Assembly (NCBI GenBank): GCA_001584585.1
Contig: LSYV01000021.1
Span: forward strand, 996,395 to 1,060,394
DNA: 64,000 nt
From: Gonium pectorale
Lineage: Eukaryota > Chlorophyta > Chlorophyceae > Chlamydomonadales > Volvocaceae
Reading direction: 5' to 3'
Made by a program: the position numbers and the translations under genes. This document shows positions 59,987 through 64,000 of the stretch, in pieces. The notes under the pieces were generated by a model, which searched no databases, had not been told where the DNA came from, and was given only the letters and a program-made list of their open reading frames with translations. How positions within the stretch are numbered: the stretch's first letter is position 1; each line of letters opens with the position of its first letter.

Positions 59987-61009
59987 AGGGTTCCTTCTCT
60001 TCTTGTGTGTGCCGTCNNNNNNNNNNNNNNNNNNNNNNNNNNNNNNNNNNNNNNNNNNNNNNNNNNNNNNNNNNNNNNNNNNNNNNNNNNNNNNNNNNNN
60101 NNNNNNNNNNNNNNNNNNNNNNNNNNNNNNNNNNNNNNNNNNNNNNNNNNNNNNNNNNNNNNNNNNNNNNNNNNNNNNNNNNNNNNNNNNNNNNNNNNNN
60201 NNNNNNNNNNNNNNNNNNNNNNNNNNNNNNNNNNNNNNNNNNNNNNNNNNNNNNNNNNNNNNNNNNNNNNNNNNNNNNNNNNNNNNNNNNNNNNNNNNNN
60301 NNNNNNNNNNNNNNNNNNNNNNNNNNNNNNNNNNNNNNNNNNNNNNNNNNNNNNNNNNNNNNNNNNNNNNNNNNNNNNNNNNNNNNNNNNNNNNNNNNNN
60401 NNNNNNNNNNNNNNNNNNNNNNNNNNNNNNNNNNNNNNNNNNNNNNNNNNNNNNNNNNNNNNNNNNNNNNNNNNNNNNNNNNNNNNNNNNNNNNNNNNNN
60501 NNNNNNNNNNNNNNNNNNNNNNNNNNNNNNNNNNNNNNNNNNNNNNNNNNNNNNNNNNNNNNNNNNNNNNNNNNNNNNNNNNNNNNNNNNNNNNNNNNNN
60601 NNNNNNNNNNNNNNNNNNNNNNNNNNNNNNNNNNNNNNNNNNNNNNNNNNNNNNNNNNNNNNNNNNNNNNNNNNNNNNNNNNNNNNNNNNNNNNNNNNNN
60701 NNNNNNNNNNNNNNNNNNNNNNNNNNNNNNNNNNNNNNNNNNNNNNNNNNNNNNNNNNNNNNNNNNNNNNNNNNNNNNNNNNNNNNNNNNNNNNNNNNNN
60801 NNNNNNNNNNNNNNNNNNNNNNNNNNNNNNNNNNNNNNNNNNNNNNNNNNNNNNNNNNNNNNNNNNNNNNNNNNNNNNNNNNNNNNNNNNNNNNNNNNNN
60901 NNNNNNNNNNNNNNNNNNNNNNNNNNNNNNNNNNNNNNNNNNNNNNNNNNNNTCCCGCTGTCTGCGCCCTTTATCGCCTCTCCGCCTGTAACCTTTCCAC
61001 AGAAAAAAA
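59987..61009 (+). mobile_element. Poly(A)-ended retroposon-like insertion in BTB5, mostly masked by N
   Basis: The inserted DNA ends in an A run (61003-61009, continuing into the repeat) and is bounded by AGCGC at 59982-59986 and 61010-61014. BTB4 has a single uninterrupted equivalent of this site. A 3' poly(A) plus a short direct repeat fits LINE/SINE-type target-primed insertion on the + strand. 936 N (60017-60952) hide the interior, so family and true length are unknown. Confidence 0.6.
60017..60952. other. Assembly gap (936 N)
   Basis: Unsequenced or masked stretch wholly within the insertion that splits BTB5. Confidence 0.95.
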
Positions 61010-61159
61010 AGCGCCACCGCTGCCGCTCTCCAGCAGCTCGCGGACCTCCTTTCTGTCCAGGAAGACGAGGGTCTGCTGCCGTCGCGTGACCAGCCCATAC
61101 ACAGGCTTGCCAACGTCGAGGCGGTGCGTCTGCACGGCCATGGCGCTGCTGCTGGTCAT

Positions 61160-62758
61160 GTGTCCAAGACAGTTTGCGTATAGGCGGTTCGTGAGTGAAG
61201 GCGACAGACTGCTGCAGAGGACCGAGACATGCTACGCCGCGTGCGTTGGTTGCTTGATTGATGGACCACGGCCGCCGTCACGGGTGCCGTTGTCCAAAGT
61301 GCAGTCCTAAAGTGCTGATGTTCCTTTGGGCGAATGTCCTGTCAACACAGAGCCGCAGCATAGCTTTGCCAGCAAGTCCACAGCAGTGCGACGAGCCGCA
61401 GTTCCGGGCGTGGCCAGGGCGATCAGGGACCCACGGGTCAGTGAAGGCCCAACTGCCGTCAGTCTGCTGCTGCGCGAACCTTCCAAGGAGCCTCGCTGCC
61501 TGCATTCCCTGGTCGTGCAAGCGTGTCGCATGCTCGCGCACGGATGCTGGGTCTGCGTGCACCCATTCACGCAACTGCGTGCGGGGTGCGGACCCCACGC
61601 ACATCCCCTCTGATGTCCCAAACTGCAGAACCTCAACTCCTCAACTGGCAACCCAAGTAAAAGAGGGCTAAAGCCTTACTATCCACTTGAGTAATGCGTA
61701 TATACGGTTCTGCAAAACAAAGCCGGCCACCCCATACGGTCGTGCTCACAGCTGCGTGCACCGTCCCGAGCGCGAAGGCTGCTCGCACCTACTGGTCCCT
61801 ATGCTTGGCCTCAAGGCCTCTTGAGCCCCGCAAGCTCCACCGCCGCCACCGCCGCCACCACCGCCACCGCCGCCGCCGCCCAGCTCACACTCCCGCTCCA
61901 GGATCAAGAAGAGTAAACAAGCCTTGGCAAAGGCAGTCAAGCAAAGCAGCTGGCTCTAGAGGACTCGAGGGCAGGCAATGCAAGAACGAACATCGGTCCT
62001 TCGGTCGCCGCCACACGGCGACCCATCGCCGCGTGGGCTCCCCAAAGCCTCTTCATATCTATCGGTGCTGGTTGCCCGCACGCGATCATGTGCGGTGCCT
62101 CATGTCCGGCAGGCTGGCTGTCGGCAGCCACGATAACAACACATGGCAACCAAACCGAGCCTCGCGGTGCCCGAGGCAGACACGCTCCGAGCCTGTGAAC
62201 GGTATGCTGTAGAGTTACCCCATTGCCCAGCCTCTCGCTTGACTGGCGCTGGCGCCTCGGACGACTAAGTGGACTCTGCTGGCAAGGCCGCCCCATTGGG
62301 ACTTGGTTGGAGGCCGCCCGCTGCCCGCTGCACAGGCAACAGGTCAGCGGCTGGCGCACCAGCCTGCATCCAGCAGTCCACAATTGATTCATATTTTTGC
62401 GAGCAGGCGAGCAAGGCACACATTGTTTCGAGGGTGCACTCGCATGCGCGGGGCGTGAGGCTCCGTGAGTGGGGTCGATCGGGCGCCTGTCGTGCACGGA
62501 CGCATACATGTCAGCTAGCTCACATGCATCTCGACCACGACCACGCGGAGTTGGTTCCCCTTTGGTTACCCGCTGGCCGCTGCTGCTGCATCGCACAGAG
62601 AATAACATGATCAGCCCTTCAGCATCTTCACGGCAATGCCATATGTCTGTTTGTAAGCCCAGCTCTTGCAACTCGTGCAAGCAAGAACGTTTGCACTAAG
62701 AAAAAGGCACGGGCCCGCCCATCCCAGAGCCCCATTACCAATGCGCACCTGAGATTAC
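61160..62758. other. BTB5 5' flank and BTB6 3' flank
   Basis: 61160-61570 is the duplicated 5' flank (see 50105-50490). 61838-61881 is a CCG/CCA triplet repeat. 61690-62750 shows no convincing gene, and no third copy of the hydrolase exons is present here. Confidence 0.45.
61838..61881. repeat. (CCGCCA)n triplet-type repeat
   Basis: Run of CCG and CCA triplets, about 15 units. Confidence 0.9.
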
Positions 62759-64000
62759 TCACGGCCTGCTTGCCTGCCGCGCCACGGTGCGGAAGAGCTC
62801 CGCCGCCAGGGCAGGGTGGCGTGCCGTCAGCTCGTCCAGCTGCGCCGGCACTGCCTCGGCCACCGCCTTGCAGTGCTCGAGGAAAAAGTGCTTAAGCGCC
62901 GGGATGAGGGCCGTAAGGTTGTGCTCCTCTGCCCACAGCAGGTAGGAGATGATGGTTGCCGGCGTGCAGGCCGCCAGCAGCCGGGGCTTGAGCTGCTCAC
63001 ACACGTCGGGCATCATGAGCCGATCCGCCAGCTGCGCCGCCGCCTTGAGCTGGGGCTCCAGCAAGTACAGCACGCCGCTGTACATGTAGAACAGCAGGCG
63101 GCCGAAGACGTCGGGGTCCGCCTCCCCCAGCGTCATCTCGGCCGCACCGCTCTCCGCAAAGCCCTCCGACGCCAGCAGCTGCCTGAAGTACCCGCTGTGT
63201 TCCGCCAGCAGCGCCCGGTGCGCCACGAAGGCGCGGTCGCCCACGCGGACTGTCAGCACGGGGCTGCCATTGCTGCTTCCAGCAGCGCTGCTACCGCCAC
63301 CATGGTCGACACTGCTGGCAGCGCGCACGCCGCCCAAAAAGGAGACAAGCGGGGCCGGCGTGTACTGCCGGGTCCGGAAGCCCGGTCCGTACAGTTTCAG
63401 AACTCGTTCTCTCAATGCGCCGATGGCCAGCCATCCCGAAGCTGTGACTGTGGGGAGGGATCCGTGCATGTCGTCAATTCCGGGGACTGCCCGGATGTCA
63501 CCGTACTCCTCGTCCATCTCCAGCAGCGAGCTCCCGTCCAGGATGCAGACACCACCGTCCACAGTCGCTAGGAGTCCTTGGACACCATGGCGAGGTTTCC
63601 AAGGAAACATGAAGCCGCAGCCGGGACTGGTACTGCAGCGATATCTGCCGGTGTTTGCACTTATGCTGATGGGCTGCCTGCTGCCACCGCCAACACCGCC
63701 ACCACCGTCAGCGGTGGGCACCTCGTACAGCTCATCGTTGGTCGCCGCAACCAGCGCCTGGGTGGCGGGGTTGAACGTCAGACCAACCCAGTCACCGCTT
63801 GAGGCCGCTTGCCCGCACAGCGTGGTGACGGTGGGCTGAGACCCTGCTGCAAGGCCCGAGACCTTGAGGAGGCGGTCCTTTGCCGCCATGTAAACATTGC
63901 CCGCACCGGCGGCCGCCGTCGCGGCAACGGGGGCCTTGGACGAGGAGCCCCAGAGCTGCTTACTGCCAACGGCCCGGCTGACCACATTCGAGGAATCCAT
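62759..64000 (-). CDS. BTB6: propeller-BTB protein, 5' end outside window
   Basis: Open to the window edge; 413 codons visible, no frameshift. Propeller blades show FNPATQALVAAT, ATVDGGVCILDGSSLLEM and ASGWLAIGALRERVLKLYGPGF. The BTB domain starts near visible residue 247 (VLTVRVGDRAFVAHRALLAE) and is followed by VFGRLLFYMYSGVL and BACK-like helices (LMMPDVCEQLKPRLLAA, LLWAEEHNLTALIP). It is closer to BTB4 and BTB5 than to BTB1-3, sharing VSGLAAG.QP and CGQAASSGDWVG. About 130 N-terminal residues are expected beyond 64000 by comparison with its siblings. Confidence 0.85.
   Translation of the reverse strand: MDSSNVVSRAVGSKQLWGSSSKAPVAATAAAGAGNVYMAAKDRLLKVSGLAAGSQPTVTTLCGQAASSGDWVGLTFNPATQALVAATNDELYEVPTADGGGGVGGGSRQPISISANTGRYRCSTSPGCGFMFPWKPRHGVQGLLATVDGGVCILDGSSLLEMDEEYGDIRAVPGIDDMHGSLPTVTASGWLAIGALRERVLKLYGPGFRTRQYTPAPLVSFLGGVRAASSVDHGGGSSAAGSSNGSPVLTVRVGDRAFVAHRALLAEHSGYFRQLLASEGFAESGAAEMTLGEADPDVFGRLLFYMYSGVLYLLEPQLKAAAQLADRLMMPDVCEQLKPRLLAACTPATIISYLLWAEEHNLTALIPALKHFFLEHCKAVAEAVPAQLDELTARHPALAAELFRTVARQASRP

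Larger units (their letters stand above)
58470..61159 (-). pseudogene. BTB5: propeller-BTB gene split by an insertion
   Basis: The start (ATG 61159, or the in-frame ATG at 61141) and about 50 codons lie right of the insertion, ending in ELLESGSGG. The frame resumes at DQPPTLG left of it and runs open to the stop at 58470. The propeller landmarks (YYPVYEPASDCVYFF, MRLDASNVVS, FNPVTQALVAA, GDGRIYIMDGDSVLEM) and the BTB and BACK-like regions are intact: VGDRAFVVHRALLAERCGYF, VFGRLLFFIYYNVLDVP. If the 59987-61009 insert is ignored, the frame is continuous. The insert cannot be removed as a GT-AG intron in the right phase using the visible junctions, so the gene is probably disrupted, recently. 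Confidence 0.72.
50609..61570. repeat. Segmental duplication, unit 2
   Basis: Direct tandem copy of 41734-50490. Offset grows from 8.9 kb at the left end to about 11.1 kb at the right, through longer introns, an extra 350 bp or so near 56530-56880, and the 1-kb insertion in BTB5. The breakpoint between units lies in about 50490-50600. Confidence 0.85.

Noticed and set aside
59987..61009. BTB5 interruption as an ordinary intron
   Set aside because: Visible GT and AG at the edges give mismatched phase, while a 5-bp direct repeat plus A run explains the junction and BTB4 is uninterrupted here.
1..64000. tRNA, rRNA or other structured RNA genes
   Set aside because: None recognised by eye on either strand; a covariance-model scan (tRNAscan-SE, Infernal) would be needed to exclude them.

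Overview
The window is GC-rich nuclear DNA that looks like a volvocine green alga, most likely Chlamydomonas or a close relative. The signs are many short exons (30-370 nt) with consensus GT(G/A)AGT...CAG introns, Ala/Gly-rich low-complexity inserts inside conserved domains, TGTAA polyadenylation signals 75-700 nt past stop codons, (AC)n and GC-rich satellites, and no bacterial operon structure. No other source was consulted, so the genus is an inference. There are three runs of N (15237-15256, 29238-29531, 60017-60952).

Layout. 1-330: end of a protein-kinase-like reading frame. 3498-8022 (-): seven-exon RlmI-type rRNA cytosine methyltransferase. 9630-11580 (+): unrecognised multi-pass membrane protein (3' exons). 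13497-22277 (-): three head-to-tail single-exon genes (BTB1-3), each with an NHL-like beta-propeller followed by BTB/POZ and BACK-like helices; a 501-bp hAT-like element sits just upstream of BTB1. 22407-24491 (+), divergent from BTB3: a protein matching only the N-terminal non-catalytic region of RluA-family pseudouridine synthases. 25414-31079 (-): secreted SOUL-type haem-binding protein, eight exons. 31796-36296 (-): GNAT N-acetyltransferase resembling NAA50/NAA60. 37075-44155 (+): alpha/beta hydrolase with at least 12 exons; one intron holds a 229-nt hairpin.

41.7-61.6 kb is a tandem segmental duplication. Unit 1 (about 41734-50490) holds the 3' half of the hydrolase, about 4.3 kb of non-genic repeats, and BTB4. 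Unit 2 (about 50609-61570) holds a 5'-truncated hydrolase pseudogene, a collinear spacer, and BTB5. BTB4 has two frameshifts. BTB5 is split by an insertion that ends in poly(A). BTB6 (62759 to the window end) appears intact but lacks its 5' end.

The most distinctive content is the expanding, intronless propeller-BTB family. The BTB domain suggests CUL3-type ubiquitin-ligase adaptors whose propellers could select targets, but that is inferred from domain order. Neighbouring single-copy genes are ordinary housekeeping or metabolic types and show no sign of working as a pathway with the BTB genes.
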